DNA of 64,000 nt from Gammaproteobacteria bacterium. GTDB taxonomy: Bacteria > Pseudomonadota > Gammaproteobacteria > Enterobacterales > Permianibacteraceae. Shown one piece after another: positions 29,590 to 38,084 of the stretch; position 1 is the stretch's first letter, and each line of letters begins with the position of its first letter. The stretch is taken from the NCBI GenBank assembly GCA_016182845.1, contig JACPFT010000005.1, forward strand, positions 310,001 through 374,000. The letters run 5' to 3'. Under the pieces are notes generated by a model, which did no database searches, was not told the DNA's origin, and saw only the letters and a list, made by a program, of their open reading frames with translations. The position numbers and the translations under genes are program-made.

Positions 29590-30228
29590 ATGACCCAGCT
29601 TCGCATCACCGAGATCTTCCATTCCCTGCAGGGCGAGAGCCGCACGGTGGGCCTGCCCACGGTATTCGTGCGCCTGACCGGCTGCCCTTTGCGTTGCGTC
29701 TGGTGCGACACCGAGTACAGTTTCACCGGCGGCACCAAGCGCGAGCTGGACGACATACTCGCGGAAGTCGCTTCTTATGGCGCGGACTATGTCTGCGTCA
29801 CCGGCGGCGAGCCTCTGGCGCAGAAGGCCTGCCTGGAACTGCTCAGCGCGCTCTGCGACGCCGGTTACGAGGTGTCCCTGGAGACCAGCGGCGCACTGGA
29901 TATCGCGCCGGTGGACCCGCGCGTCGTGGTGGTCATGGACCTGAAGGCGCCGGGCTCGGGCGAGCTGGCCAAGAACCGCTGGGAAAATCTGGCCCACATC
30001 AAGGCCCAGGATCAGCTCAAGTTCGTGATCGCCGACCGCCAGGACTACGACTGGTCGCGCATGGTCATCGACCAGCACGGCCTGGCCGGGCGCTGCGAAC
30101 TCCTGTTCTCACCGGTCCATGGCTCGTCGCCGCGCCAGCTGGCGGAGTGGATTCTGGCGGACAAGCTGAAGGTGCGCATGCAGGTCCAGCTGCACAAGTA
30201 TGTGTGGAATAACGAGCCGGGGCATTGA
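29590..30228 (+). CDS. queE: 7-carboxy-7-deazaguanine synthase
   Basis: Radical-SAM enzyme converting 6-carboxytetrahydropterin to CDG in queuosine biosynthesis. It begins MTQLRITEIFHSLQGES, with the 4Fe-4S motif CPLRCVWC (Cys32, Cys36, Cys39) and VTGGEPL for SAM binding. 212 residues. It is separated from queC by a family B repeat, but both belong to the same pathway as folE in this window. Confidence 0.95.
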   Translation: MTQLRITEIFHSLQGESRTVGLPTVFVRLTGCPLRCVWCDTEYSFTGGTKRELDDILAEVASYGADYVCVTGGEPLAQKACLELLSALCDAGYEVSLETSGALDIAPVDPRVVVVMDLKAPGSGELAKNRWENLAHIKAQDQLKFVIADRQDYDWSRMVIDQHGLAGRCELLFSPVHGSSPRQLAEWILADKLKVRMQVQLHKYVWNNEPGH

Positions 30229-30249
30229 GCGAGGCTCGATGTCTTCACT

Positions 30250-30352
30250 CCGTTCGCCCTGAGTAGAGACTCGCAGAGTCTCGTATCGAAGGGCTCCAGC
30301 CGATGAAGCGCCCTGCGATACGCCGCTGTCGCGGCTACTCTGGGCGAACGGG
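30250..30352. repeat. Dispersed inverted repeat, family B
   Basis: The arms CCGTTCGCCCTGAGTAG and CTACTCTGGGCGAACGG face each other at the ends, and the interior has a second hairpin (GAGACTC-GCA-GAGTCTC). It fills the queE-queC gap. Confidence 0.8.
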
Positions 30353-30382
30353 CTTTACCATCGGGCGTATAGGAATAATGTG

Positions 30383-31057
30383 ATGAGCAATAATCGCGCG
30401 GTAGTGCTGCTGTCCGGCGGCCTGGATTCGGCGACGGTTCTGGCCATGGCGAAGGACCGGGGCTTCGAGTGTCATGCCCTGAGCTTCGATTATGGCCAGC
30501 GCCATCTGGCGGAGATCGAGGCCTCGGATCGTATCGCCGAGGCCTTCGGCGTCAGTCACAAGACCCTGAAACTGGATCTGCGCAGCATCGGCGGTTCGGC
30601 CCTGACCGATGAGCATATCGCCGTGCCGGAGACGCCGACGGAAGGCATTCCCGTGACCTATGTGCCGGCGCGGAACACGGTGTTTCTATCCTTGGCCTTG
30701 GGCTATGCCGAGGTTCTGGATGCCGATCACATCTTCATCGGCGTGAATGCCGTGGATTACTCGGGCTACCCGGATTGCCGCCCGGCCTTCATCGATGCCT
30801 TCGAGCGCATGGCCAATCTCGCCACCAAGGCGGGCGTGGAGGGGCATCGACTCACGATCGAGACGCCCATCATCAGTCTTTCCAAGGCCCAGATCATCGC
30901 CGAAGGCCTGAAGCTAGGTGTCGATTATTCCCTCACCGTGTCCTGCTACCAGGCGGACGCGCAGGGCAGGGCTTGCGGGCGCTGCGATTCCTGCCGTCTG
31001 CGCCGGGAAGGCTTCATGGCTGCCGGCGTCGCCGATCCCACCCGCTACCAGGCCTGA
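30383..31057 (+). CDS. queC: 7-cyano-7-deazaguanine synthase
   Basis: ATP-dependent conversion of CDG to preQ0. The PP-loop is [15 protein letters not shown] near the N-terminus, and the C-terminal zinc site is [17 protein letters not shown]. The ATG at 30383 is eight bases after AGGA; a GTG one codon earlier is possible. 224 residues. In the remembered Pseudomonas order, nadA comes soon after; here a sulfur operon intervenes. Confidence 0.95.
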   Translation: MSNNRAVVLLSGGLDSATVLAMAKDRGFECHALSFDYGQRHLAEIEASDRIAEAFGVSHKTLKLDLRSIGGSALTDEHIAVPETPTEGIPVTYVPARNTVFLSLALGYAEVLDADHIFIGVNAVDYSGYPDCRPAFIDAFERMANLATKAGVEGHRLTIETPIISLSKAQIIAEGLKLGVDYSLTVSCYQADAQGRACGRCDSCRLRREGFMAAGVADPTRYQA

Positions 31058-31097
31058 ATCCTTCTCGGGGCGGCAATGCCGGTGCCGTGTTTCAAAT

Positions 31098-31133
31098 ATT
31101 AGGTATTGCTAATTAAGATTTTGCTCATATAAT
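31098..31133 (+). promoter_or_regulatory. ArsR operator overlapping the arsR promoter
   Basis: The palindrome ATTAG-N6-CTAAT (31098-31113) overlaps a -35-like TTGCTA (31106-31111), which is 16 bp before a perfect TATAAT (31128-31133). The same half-sites with the same spacing recur at 31484. The -10 ends six bases before the arsR ATG, so the transcript probably starts at or next to the initiation codon. Confidence 0.72.
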
Positions 31134-31139
31134 GCGGGC

Positions 31140-31451
31140 ATGGAAGCTCTCGACCGCCAAGCCCTGCAACGCATGCAGGCCAATGCCAAACAGGCCGAGG
31201 CCTTGCTCAAGTCACTGGGTAATGCCAAGCGCCTGATGCTGCTCTGCCATTTGCTACAGGGCGAACTCCATGTGTCCGAGTTGGAGGAGCGGGTCGGCTT
31301 GTCCCAGTCGGCCCTGTCCCAACACTTGGCGCGCCTGCGCGAACAGGGCATCGTGGCTTGCCGCAAGGAGGGCACGACGGTCTACTACCGCATCCAGAAT
31401 CCGGCGGTGATGGAAGTTCTGGGCCTCTTGCACAAGTTGTATTGCAGCTGA
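31140..31451 (+). CDS. ArsR-family repressor, BigR/SqrR/YgaV-like
   Basis: A 103-residue winged-helix repressor. RLMLLCHLLQGELHVSELEERV and LSQSALSQHLARLREQGIV closely follow persulfide-sensing BigR. Cys36 and Cys102 sit where that group forms a tetrasulfide or disulfide to release DNA; Cys74 is extra. Predicted job: repress itself and the operon starting at 31554 until persulfide accumulates. The ATG has essentially no 5' leader after the TATAAT, so leaderless translation is likely; an internal Met12 is an alternative start. Sensor type is inferred from motif positions and from the persulfide dioxygenase in the operon. Confidence 0.85.
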   Translation: MEALDRQALQRMQANAKQAEALLKSLGNAKRLMLLCHLLQGELHVSELEERVGLSQSALSQHLARLREQGIVACRKEGTTVYYRIQNPAVMEVLGLLHKLYCS

Positions 31452-31483
31452 GGCGCGCCAGGGCCCCGCGCCGCGTTCGTAAC

Positions 31484-31499
31484 ATTAGCTGCGTCTAAT
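31484..31499 (+). promoter_or_regulatory. Second ArsR operator, before the sulfur operon
   Basis: ATTAG-CTGCGT-CTAAT has identical half-sites and spacing to the palindrome at 31098. It overlaps a TAATAT -10-like sequence and lies 55 bp before the DUF2892 start. Confidence 0.7.
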
Positions 31500-31553
31500 A
31501 TAGCAACCGGCCTGTGCCGCTACTGACATCGTCCCCAAGCTATGAGGTGAACC

Positions 31554-31760
31554 ATGAATATCGATAAGGCCGTGTTCCGTTTTGCCGGCAGTGTCATTCT
31601 GCTCAGCCTGGTCCTGTCACAGTGGCACTCGCTGCATTGGCTGTGGCTGACCGCCTTCGTGGGCCTGAACATGCTCCAGGCTTCCTTCACCGGCTTCTGT
31701 CCCCTGGCCAGGCTTCTTGCCAAGCTGGGCATCGAGTCCGGTCCGGCCTTTTGCGAGTGA
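31554..31760 (+). CDS. DUF2892 small membrane protein
   Basis: A 68-residue inner-membrane protein with two hydrophobic helices (AGSVILLSLVLSQ and LHWLWLTAFVGLNMLQASF) and the conserved segment GFCPLARLLAKLG. This domain is the membrane part of the YgaP rhodanese and occurs alone in sulfur-metabolism loci. Its exact job is unknown. It is the first gene of the operon downstream of the second ArsR operator. Confidence 0.85.
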   Translation: MNIDKAVFRFAGSVILLSLVLSQWHSLHWLWLTAFVGLNMLQASFTGFCPLARLLAKLGIESGPAFCE

Positions 31761-31768
31761 GGTGTGCC

Positions 31769-32809
31769 ATGCGCTGGCTGTTGCTGATCGCCGCCCTGAG
31801 CACCGGCCTGGCGGGCCAGGCTCTGGCCGACACGCTGGAGAGCGTGGTGGCACGGGCTCAAGCCATGGCGGTGGATCGCCGTTTCGACGGCCTGGTGGCG
31901 GCCGTGCACCAGAGCACGGTCTCGGCGGAGACCTCGGGCCGGGTGGCGGCGGTATTCGTCGATGTAGGTGACGTCGTGCCCGCCGGCACGGTCATCCTGT
32001 CCCTGGTGGGCAAGGAGCAGCGCGAGACGCTGAACCAGGCCGAGGCGGCCCTGGCCGAGGCGCTCGCTCAGCGCGAAGGTCTGGCTCGGGAGTTCCAGCG
32101 CCTGACCGAGTTGACGGCGCGCAAGCTCGGCTCCCGCGCCGAGCTGGATCGGAGTCGGGCGGCCTTCGACGCCGCCAAGGCCCGGGTCGCCGGCGCCGAG
32201 GCGGCCCTGAAGCGGGCCCGCGAGCAGGTCGGGTATACCGACCTGCGCGCGCCCTATGCCGGCACGGTGTCGGCGCGCCACGTGGAAGTGGGCGAGGCGG
32301 TGCAGCCGGGCACGCCCCTGCTCACCGGCTTCGATCCGAAGGCCATGCGTGTCCTGGTCGATCTGCCCCAGACCCTGGCCGCGACCCTGCGCGGCGGCGG
32401 CCAGGCGCGCGTTCTGTTGGACGGGCAGGCCGTGGCGCCGGCCAAGTTTCTCTTGCACCCGACGGCCGATTCGCGCACCAGCACGATCCGCGCCCGCCTG
32501 GACATGCCCGAGGGCACGCCGGGTCTATACCCGGGGCAGTTCGTGCCGGTCGTGGTGAGCCTGGGGGAAACCGAGCGCCTGATGATCCCCGAGCGCGCCC
32601 TGGTGCGCCGTTCCGAGATGATCGGCATCTACGTCCTGCGCGAGGGCCGGCCGGAGCTGCGCCAACTGCGGTTGGGTCACCGCCTCGGCGAGACCGTGGA
32701 GGTCTTGAGCGGCCTGGCCCCCGGCGAGCGCGTGGCCCTGGACCCCGTGGCGGCGGATCGCCTGCTGGTTCGCGAGCTGCGAGGCGGGGAGGGTCACGAT
32801 GGGCGTTGA
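31769..32809 (+). CDS. RND efflux periplasmic adaptor subunit
   Basis: Membrane-fusion protein bridging an RND pump and an outer-membrane channel. It has a signal peptide (MRWLLLIAALSTGLAGQALA), then a lipoyl-like half-motif (SGRVAAVFVDVGDVVPAG), a helical hairpin (about 90-140), the second lipoyl half (LRAPYAGTVSARHVEVGEAV) and a beta-barrel. I chose the ATG at 31769 because the signal peptide begins there; the upstream open frame overlaps DUF2892. No outer-membrane factor gene is nearby. 346 residues. Confidence 0.9.
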   Translation: MRWLLLIAALSTGLAGQALADTLESVVARAQAMAVDRRFDGLVAAVHQSTVSAETSGRVAAVFVDVGDVVPAGTVILSLVGKEQRETLNQAEAALAEALAQREGLAREFQRLTELTARKLGSRAELDRSRAAFDAAKARVAGAEAALKRAREQVGYTDLRAPYAGTVSARHVEVGEAVQPGTPLLTGFDPKAMRVLVDLPQTLAATLRGGGQARVLLDGQAVAPAKFLLHPTADSRTSTIRARLDMPEGTPGLYPGQFVPVVVSLGETERLMIPERALVRRSEMIGIYVLREGRPELRQLRLGHRLGETVEVLSGLAPGERVALDPVAADRLLVRELRGGEGHDGR

Positions 32810-35800
32810 GCTCGATGTCACCGGCCGGCTGGCCGGCGCGGCCAGCCGCTCGCGCCTGACCCCGCTTCTGGCCCTGGTCGGCCTGCTACTGGGCCTCGTG
32901 GCGGCCATCGTCACGCCGCGCGAGGAAGAGCCGCAGATCGACGTCACCATGGCCAATGTGCTCGTGGCCTTTCCGGGCGCCGACGCGGGGGAGGTGGAGA
33001 GCCTGGTGACCGAGCCCATGGAGCAGATCCTGGATGAGCTGGAGGGCCTGGAGCACGTCTATTCCGTGTCCCGTCCGGGCGAGGCGCTGCTGACCGTGCA
33101 GTTCGAGGTGGGCATTCCCCGCCGCGAGGCCCTGGTGCGCCTGTACAACGCCATTTATTCCAACCTGGATTGGCGTCCGGCCGGGCTGGGCGTGTCCATA
33201 CCCCTGGTCAAGCCCAAGAGCATCGACGACGTGCCCATCCTGGCCCTCACCCTGAGCACGGCCGACCCGGCGCGCGGCGCCTACGAGCTGCGCAAGCTGG
33301 CCCACGCCCTGGAGACCGAGATCAAGCGGGTTCCGGGCACGCGCGACATCGTCATCATCGGCGGTCCGCGCAGCATCGCCCAGGTGGCCCTGGAGCCGGC
33401 TCGATTGGCGGCGCGCGGCCTGTCGGTCGCCGAGCTGCGCCAGGCGCTGCAGGCTAGCAACCCGGTCAGCCATGCCGGTGCCACGGTGGCCGGCGACCGC
33501 CTCGTGCCCATCCAGGCGGGCGAGTTCCTGCGCGATGCGGCGGAGCTGTCCGAGTTGGTGGTGGGTATGCACGAGGGCCGCCCGGTCTACCTGCAGGACG
33601 TGGCGCAGATCCGCGAAGGCCCGGCGGAGAACACGAGTTATGTGTGGACGGCGGCGCCCGGTTCGGCGGTCCAGCCGGCGGTGACCCTGGCCATCGGTAA
33701 GAAGCCGGGCGAGAACGCGGTGGAGGTGGCCGAGCGGGTGTTGGCGCGTGTCGAGGCCCTCAAGGGCAGCCATATCCCGGCCGGGGCGAACCTGGCGGTC
33801 ACGCGCAACTATGGTCAGACCGCCGGCGACAAGGCCGCCAAGCTGATCCAGAAACTGAGTTTCGCCACCCTGTCCGTGGTGGCCCTGGTACTCCTCGCCC
33901 TGGGTCGGCGCGAGGCCGTGGTCGTGGGGGCCGCCGTGGTCCTGACCCTGGCCCTGACCCTGTTCGCCTCCTGGGCCTGGGGCTTTACCCTGAACCGCGT
34001 GTCCTTGTTCGCCCTCATCTTTTCCATCGGCATCCTGGTGGACGACGCCATCGTCGTGGTGGAGAACATTCACCGCCACCTCGCCCTGAAAGGCGGCGCA
34101 CTCCTGGCGCTGATCCCGGGGGCGGTGAGCGAGGTGGGCCGGCCGACGGTGTTGGCCACTTTTACGGTCATCGCGGCGCTCTTGCCCATGGCCTTCGTCA
34201 GCGGCCTGATGGGGCCTTATATGAGTCCCATCCCCATCAATGCGTCCTTGGGCATGCTGATCTCGCTGGCCGTGGCCCTGACCGTGACGCCCTGGCTGTC
34301 CGGCCGGCTGCTGGGCGGCCATGCCCCGGTCCAAGCAACGGGGGAGGGGGCCCTGGACCGGCTGGCGGGACGGGTGATCACGCCCTTCCTGGGGGCCGCC
34401 GGCCGGCGCCGCCGCTACCGGTTGGGCTACTCGCTCGTCGGTCTCATCGTCCTGGCCTTGGGCCTGGCGGCGGCCAAGCTGGTGGTGTTCAAGATGCTGC
34501 CCTTCGACAACAAGAGCGAATTCCAGGTGATGCTGGATATGCCGGAGGGGACGCCGGTGGAGCGCACCAACGCGGTGCTCGCCGAGCTGGCGGGAGTGCT
34601 CCTGCGCCTGCCCGAGATCCGCGATCTGCAGGCCTATGCCGGTACGAGTGCGCCCATCAGCTTCAACGGCCTGGTGCGCCAATACGATCTGCGTCAGGAC
34701 GCCCATCTTGGCGATCTGCAGGTCAATCTGCGCGGCAAGCAGGAGCGCGAGCGCAGCAGCCATGCCATCGCCCGCGCCGTGCGTCCGAGCCTCGCGGCCA
34801 TCGCCGCGCGCCACGGTGCCGCGCTGAAGGTCGTGGAAGTGCCGCCCGGTCCGCCGGTCATGGCGCCCATCGTCGCCGAGCTCTACGGACCGGATGCACG
34901 CCAGCTTGTGGCCAAGGCGCGGGACTTGCGCCGGCGCTTCGCCGCCACGGCGGACATGGTGGACGTGGACGATAGCCTGAGCGCCGAGGCTTCGCGCCAG
35001 ATCGTGGTGGTCAACCGCCAGCGGGCGGCGCACCTGGGGATTTCCCAGGCCGATATCGCCGCCACCCTGGCGGCGGCCCTGAATGGCGAGGATGTCGCCT
35101 ATCTGCACGGCGGCGCCGCGCGCGAGCCGGTGCCAGTGCGACTGCTCCTGCCGGTGGCCGACAAGGGCCGCATCGAGGATGTCTTGGCCCTCAAGCTGCG
35201 CGCCCGCAGCGGCGCCCTGGTGCCGATGTCCGAGGTGGTGAGCGTGCGGGAAGCCGGCTGGGACGGGGCTATCCACCACAAGGACTTGCTGCCGGTGGTC
35301 TATGTGACCGGCGATGTGGCCGGCGCCCTGGATAGCCCGCTCTACGCCATGGGCCAGCTGGTGAGCGAACTCGACGGCAACACCGAGCAGCATTTTGTCG
35401 CCCAGCCGGACACCAACCGGGGCTTTTCGGTGAAGTGGGACGGCGAGTGGCAGATCACCTACGAGACTTTCCGCGACATGGGCCTGGCCTATTCGCTGGG
35501 TTTGGTGCTGATCTACCTGTTGGTGGTGGGTCAGTTCGGCTCCTACCGCGTGCCCCTGGTGATCATGGCGCCTATACCCCTGACCCTGATCGGCATCCTG
35601 CCGGGCCACGCGCTCCTGGGCGCCCAATTCACCGCCACGTCCATGATCGGCATGATCGCCCTGGCCGGCATCATCGTGCGCAATTCCATCTTGTTGGTGG
35701 ATTTCATCAGGATGGAGAGGGCGGCGGGCGTGCCTTTGGAAGAGGCGGTGGTGCGCTCGGCGGCGGTGCGCGCCAAGCCGATTGCCCTGACCGCCGTGGC

Positions 35801-35960
35801 GGCCATGCTCGGCGCCCTGTTCATCCTGGACGACCCGATCTTCAACGGCCTGGCGGTCAGCCTGGTGTTCGGCATCCTGGTTTCGACGCTGCTGACGCTG
35901 GTGGTCATCCCCTTGCTGTATTACAGTCTGCTGCGCCGGCAAGCTACCGGACAGGAATAA
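32799..35960 (+). CDS. RND efflux pump permease subunit
   Basis: A 1053-residue AcrB/MexB-superfamily transporter with twelve expected membrane segments and two large periplasmic loops. The proton-relay aspartates are present in GILVDDAIVVVENI. The TM10 position that is Lys940 in AcrB is Arg here (GIIVRNSILLVDF). It overlaps the adaptor gene by 11 bases. The substrate cannot be read from sequence. Its place between the ArsR operator and persulfide-handling genes suggests export of a sulfur compound or a toxic by-product; this is inference. Confidence 0.92.
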   Translation: MGVELDVTGRLAGAASRSRLTPLLALVGLLLGLVAAIVTPREEEPQIDVTMANVLVAFPGADAGEVESLVTEPMEQILDELEGLEHVYSVSRPGEALLTVQFEVGIPRREALVRLYNAIYSNLDWRPAGLGVSIPLVKPKSIDDVPILALTLSTADPARGAYELRKLAHALETEIKRVPGTRDIVIIGGPRSIAQVALEPARLAARGLSVAELRQALQASNPVSHAGATVAGDRLVPIQAGEFLRDAAELSELVVGMHEGRPVYLQDVAQIREGPAENTSYVWTAAPGSAVQPAVTLAIGKKPGENAVEVAERVLARVEALKGSHIPAGANLAVTRNYGQTAGDKAAKLIQKLSFATLSVVALVLLALGRREAVVVGAAVVLTLALTLFASWAWGFTLNRVSLFALIFSIGILVDDAIVVVENIHRHLALKGGALLALIPGAVSEVGRPTVLATFTVIAALLPMAFVSGLMGPYMSPIPINASLGMLISLAVALTVTPWLSGRLLGGHAPVQATGEGALDRLAGRVITPFLGAAGRRRRYRLGYSLVGLIVLALGLAAAKLVVFKMLPFDNKSEFQVMLDMPEGTPVERTNAVLAELAGVLLRLPEIRDLQAYAGTSAPISFNGLVRQYDLRQDAHLGDLQVNLRGKQERERSSHAIARAVRPSLAAIAARHGAALKVVEVPPGPPVMAPIVAELYGPDARQLVAKARDLRRRFAATADMVDVDDSLSAEASRQIVVVNRQRAAHLGISQADIAATLAAALNGEDVAYLHGGAAREPVPVRLLLPVADKGRIEDVLALKLRARSGALVPMSEVVSVREAGWDGAIHHKDLLPVVYVTGDVAGALDSPLYAMGQLVSELDGNTEQHFVAQPDTNRGFSVKWDGEWQITYETFRDMGLAYSLGLVLIYLLVVGQFGSYRVPLVIMAPIPLTLIGILPGHALLGAQFTATSMIGMIALAGIIVRNSILLVDFIRMERAAGVPLEEAVVRSAAVRAKPIALTAVAAMLGALFILDDPIFNGLAVSLVFGILVSTLLTLVVIPLLYYSLLRRQATGQE

Positions 35961-35964
35961 GCTT

Positions 35965-36411
35965 ATGCATAGCCAGACTATCGACCTGATCTGCCCGGCC
36001 TGCCAGGCCGGCAATCGTATCCCCACCGAACGCCTGGAGCAGGGGCCGCGCTGCGGGCGCTGCCAGGCGCCGCTGTTTCCTCTGGAGCCCATGGCCCTCT
36101 CCGGCGATGCCCTGGCGCGGCACGTGGCCCACGATGGCCTGCCCCTGCTGGTGGATTTCTGGGCGCCCTGGTGCGGGCCCTGCCGTGGGATGGCGCCCCA
36201 TTTCGCCGCGGCGGCTCAGCGCGTCGGCTTTGCGGCACGCTTCGCCAAGCTCGACACGGAAGCCGAGCCCCAGGCGGCTGGCCTTTACCAGATCCGCTCC
36301 ATTCCCACCCTGATCCTGTTCCACGAGGGTCAACTCCTCGCTCGCCACTCGGGGGCCTTGGACACTCCGGGCCTCCTGGCTTGGCTCGCCGCCCAGAGAC
36401 CTTTCGCTTGA
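35965..36411 (+). CDS. Thioredoxin-2 type protein
   Basis: A 148-residue thioredoxin with an N-terminal zinc-binding extension (CPAC and CGRC pairs) as in TrxC, followed by the redox centre WAPWCGPCRGMAP and the cis-proline loop IRSIPTLILF. In this operon it may reduce persulfides or regenerate the dioxygenase substrate. Its stop overlaps the TTG start of the next gene. Confidence 0.9.
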   Translation: MHSQTIDLICPACQAGNRIPTERLEQGPRCGRCQAPLFPLEPMALSGDALARHVAHDGLPLLVDFWAPWCGPCRGMAPHFAAAAQRVGFAARFAKLDTEAEPQAAGLYQIRSIPTLILFHEGQLLARHSGALDTPGLLAWLAAQRPFA

Positions 36412-37178
36412 GCGTGTTGGCCTACGGTCTGGCCCTGTTCGTTGGCCTGGTCCTGGGGCTGGTCGGCGGCGGCGGCGCCTTGCTGGCCATGCCGGTCCTG
36501 GTCTATGTCATGGGTGTGGCGCCCCTGCCGGCCACCGGCGCTTCCTTGCTGGTGGTCGGCCTGTCCAGCCTGATCGGCGCCCTGGGCTATGCCCGGCGTG
36601 GCCTGGTGGATGGCCTGGCCTTGTTGTATTTCGGCCTGCCCTCGGTGTTGAGCGTGTGGTTGGCACGCGCCTGGCTGTTGCCGGCCCTGCCGGACTCCGT
36701 GGCCGGCGTGGACAAAGGGCGGTGGCTGATGATGGCCTTCGCGGGACTGATGCTGTTGGCGGCTTGGCGTATGGCTGCGCCGGCGAGCCTGCCCCGGCTG
36801 GAGCGCCATCCGTTGCGCCTGGGGCTGCAGGGCCTCGCCGTAGGCGCGGTGACCGGGACGGTGGGGGCGGGCGGCGGCTTTTTGATCGTGCCGGCCCTGG
36901 CCATGGGCGCGGGCTTGGCCCTGAACCGGGCGGTGGCCACCTCCCTGGCCATCATCGCCATCAACAGCGCCGTGGGCCTGATGGCCTCGCTCAAGGGCAC
37001 GGGCCTGCCGGACAGCCAGCTGTTGGCGGGCTTCGCCGGGGCGGCGGTCTTGGGCCTGCTCCTGGGCTTGAAGCTGGCGCCGCGCATGCCCGCGGCGGGC
37101 CTGCGCAAGGGCTTCGCGGCATTCACCGCCGTGCTGGGCGTCCTGGTCCTGGCGCGGGAGATAGGGAGCTTGTTATGA
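36408..37178 (+). CDS. TauE/SafE-family sulfite/anion exporter
   Basis: Multi-pass inner-membrane protein with about eight helices and the two-fold repeat of the TauE/SafE family: LGLVGGGGALLAMPVL in the first half and VGAGGGFLIVPALA in the second. Members export sulfite, sulfoacetate or related anions; sulfite is the product of the dioxygenase encoded next. The start is ambiguous: TTG at 36408 gives a four-base overlap with the thioredoxin gene, while GTG at 36414 is also possible. Overlaps the following gene by ATGA. Confidence 0.88.
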   Translation: MSVLAYGLALFVGLVLGLVGGGGALLAMPVLVYVMGVAPLPATGASLLVVGLSSLIGALGYARRGLVDGLALLYFGLPSVLSVWLARAWLLPALPDSVAGVDKGRWLMMAFAGLMLLAAWRMAAPASLPRLERHPLRLGLQGLAVGAVTGTVGAGGGFLIVPALAMGAGLALNRAVATSLAIIAINSAVGLMASLKGTGLPDSQLLAGFAGAAVLGLLLGLKLAPRMPAAGLRKGFAAFTAVLGVLVLAREIGSLL

Positions 37179-38035
37179 GTTTGATCGTTCAGGCATTTTT
37201 CCATGCCGACACCGGCACGGTGTCCTATGTCGTCGCCGACCCGGCGAGCGGCGCGGCGGCGGTAGTGGACTCGGTACTGGACTACGAGCCGAACTCGGGC
37301 ACCGTGAGCAGCGGCGCCGTCGAGGCCATCTCGGCCTACTTGCACGAACACGGGCTGCGGCTCGCCTGGATCCTGGAAACCCATGTGCATGCCGATCACC
37401 TGAGCGGCGCGGCTTGGCTCAAGTCCCGCCACGGCGGGCAGATCGCCATCGGCGAGGGCGTGCGCGGCATCCTGCGCCATTGGCAGCCGATCTTCGCCGG
37501 CAGCGGCGTGCAGGCCGAGCCCGTGCACTTCGACCGCCTGGTGGTGGACGGCGAACGCCTGCCCCTGGGCGGGCTGAGCATCGAGGTGATGGCCACGCCG
37601 GGTCATACCGACTCCTGCGTCAGTTACCGTATCGACGATGCCGTGTTCGTCGGCGACACCTTGTTCATGCCCGATGTGGGCACGGCACGCTGCGACTTCC
37701 CGGGCGGCGATGCCCTGGTGCAGCACCATTCCCTGCGCCTGCTGCTCAGCCTGCCGGATGAGACGCGGGTGTTCACAGGCCACGATTATCCGCCGGAGGG
37801 CAGGGCGCCGGCCTGGGAGGCGAGCGTCGCCGAACAGCGCGCCGGCAATGCCATGCACCCGGATGCCGATGCCGACAGCTATGTGGCGGCGCGCCGGGCG
37901 CGGGACGCCAAGCTGATGGCGCCGCGCCTCTTGATGCCGGCCTTGCAAGTGAATCTACGCGGCGGACGGCTGCCGGAGCCGGACGCGGCGGGGCGGCGCT
38001 ACCTGCTCATCCCCTTGCGCGGTGCGGCAATTTGA
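37175..38035 (+). CDS. Metallo-beta-lactamase-fold persulfide dioxygenase (ETHE1/Blh-like)
   Basis: Predicted to oxidise glutathione persulfide to sulfite. The metal motif is THVHADH (His70, His72, Asp74, His75); further ligands are in TPGHTDSCVSY, VGDTLFMPDVGTARCDFPGG and FTGHDYPP, and the last two segments are characteristic of ETHE1-like enzymes rather than glyoxalase II. 286 residues. It is the last gene of the operon, coupled to the exporter by an ATGA overlap. Its presence is the main reason to read the ArsR protein as a persulfide sensor. Confidence 0.88.
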   Translation: MSLIVQAFFHADTGTVSYVVADPASGAAAVVDSVLDYEPNSGTVSSGAVEAISAYLHEHGLRLAWILETHVHADHLSGAAWLKSRHGGQIAIGEGVRGILRHWQPIFAGSGVQAEPVHFDRLVVDGERLPLGGLSIEVMATPGHTDSCVSYRIDDAVFVGDTLFMPDVGTARCDFPGGDALVQHHSLRLLLSLPDETRVFTGHDYPPEGRAPAWEASVAEQRAGNAMHPDADADSYVAARRARDAKLMAPRLLMPALQVNLRGGRLPEPDAAGRRYLLIPLRGAAI

Positions 38036-38048
38036 CGGCGTCGCAGGG

Positions 38049-38054
38049 TATAAT
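38049..38054 (+). promoter_or_regulatory. Candidate -10 element of nadA
   Basis: A perfect TATAAT lies 30 bp before the nadA start, with no convincing -35 at the usual distance. It may be weak or activator-dependent. Confidence 0.4.
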
Positions 38055-38084
38055 GGGGGCTAGGTGTTCTGTCGAGTTGTAGCC

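Noticed and set aside
32886-36092. Long open frame (over 1000 codons) antisense to the RND permease
   Set aside because: It mirrors the G+C-rich codon pattern of the permease gene. The translation is rich in His, Gln and Gly, with no domain. Similar frames oppose fadE, lon and the giant protease.
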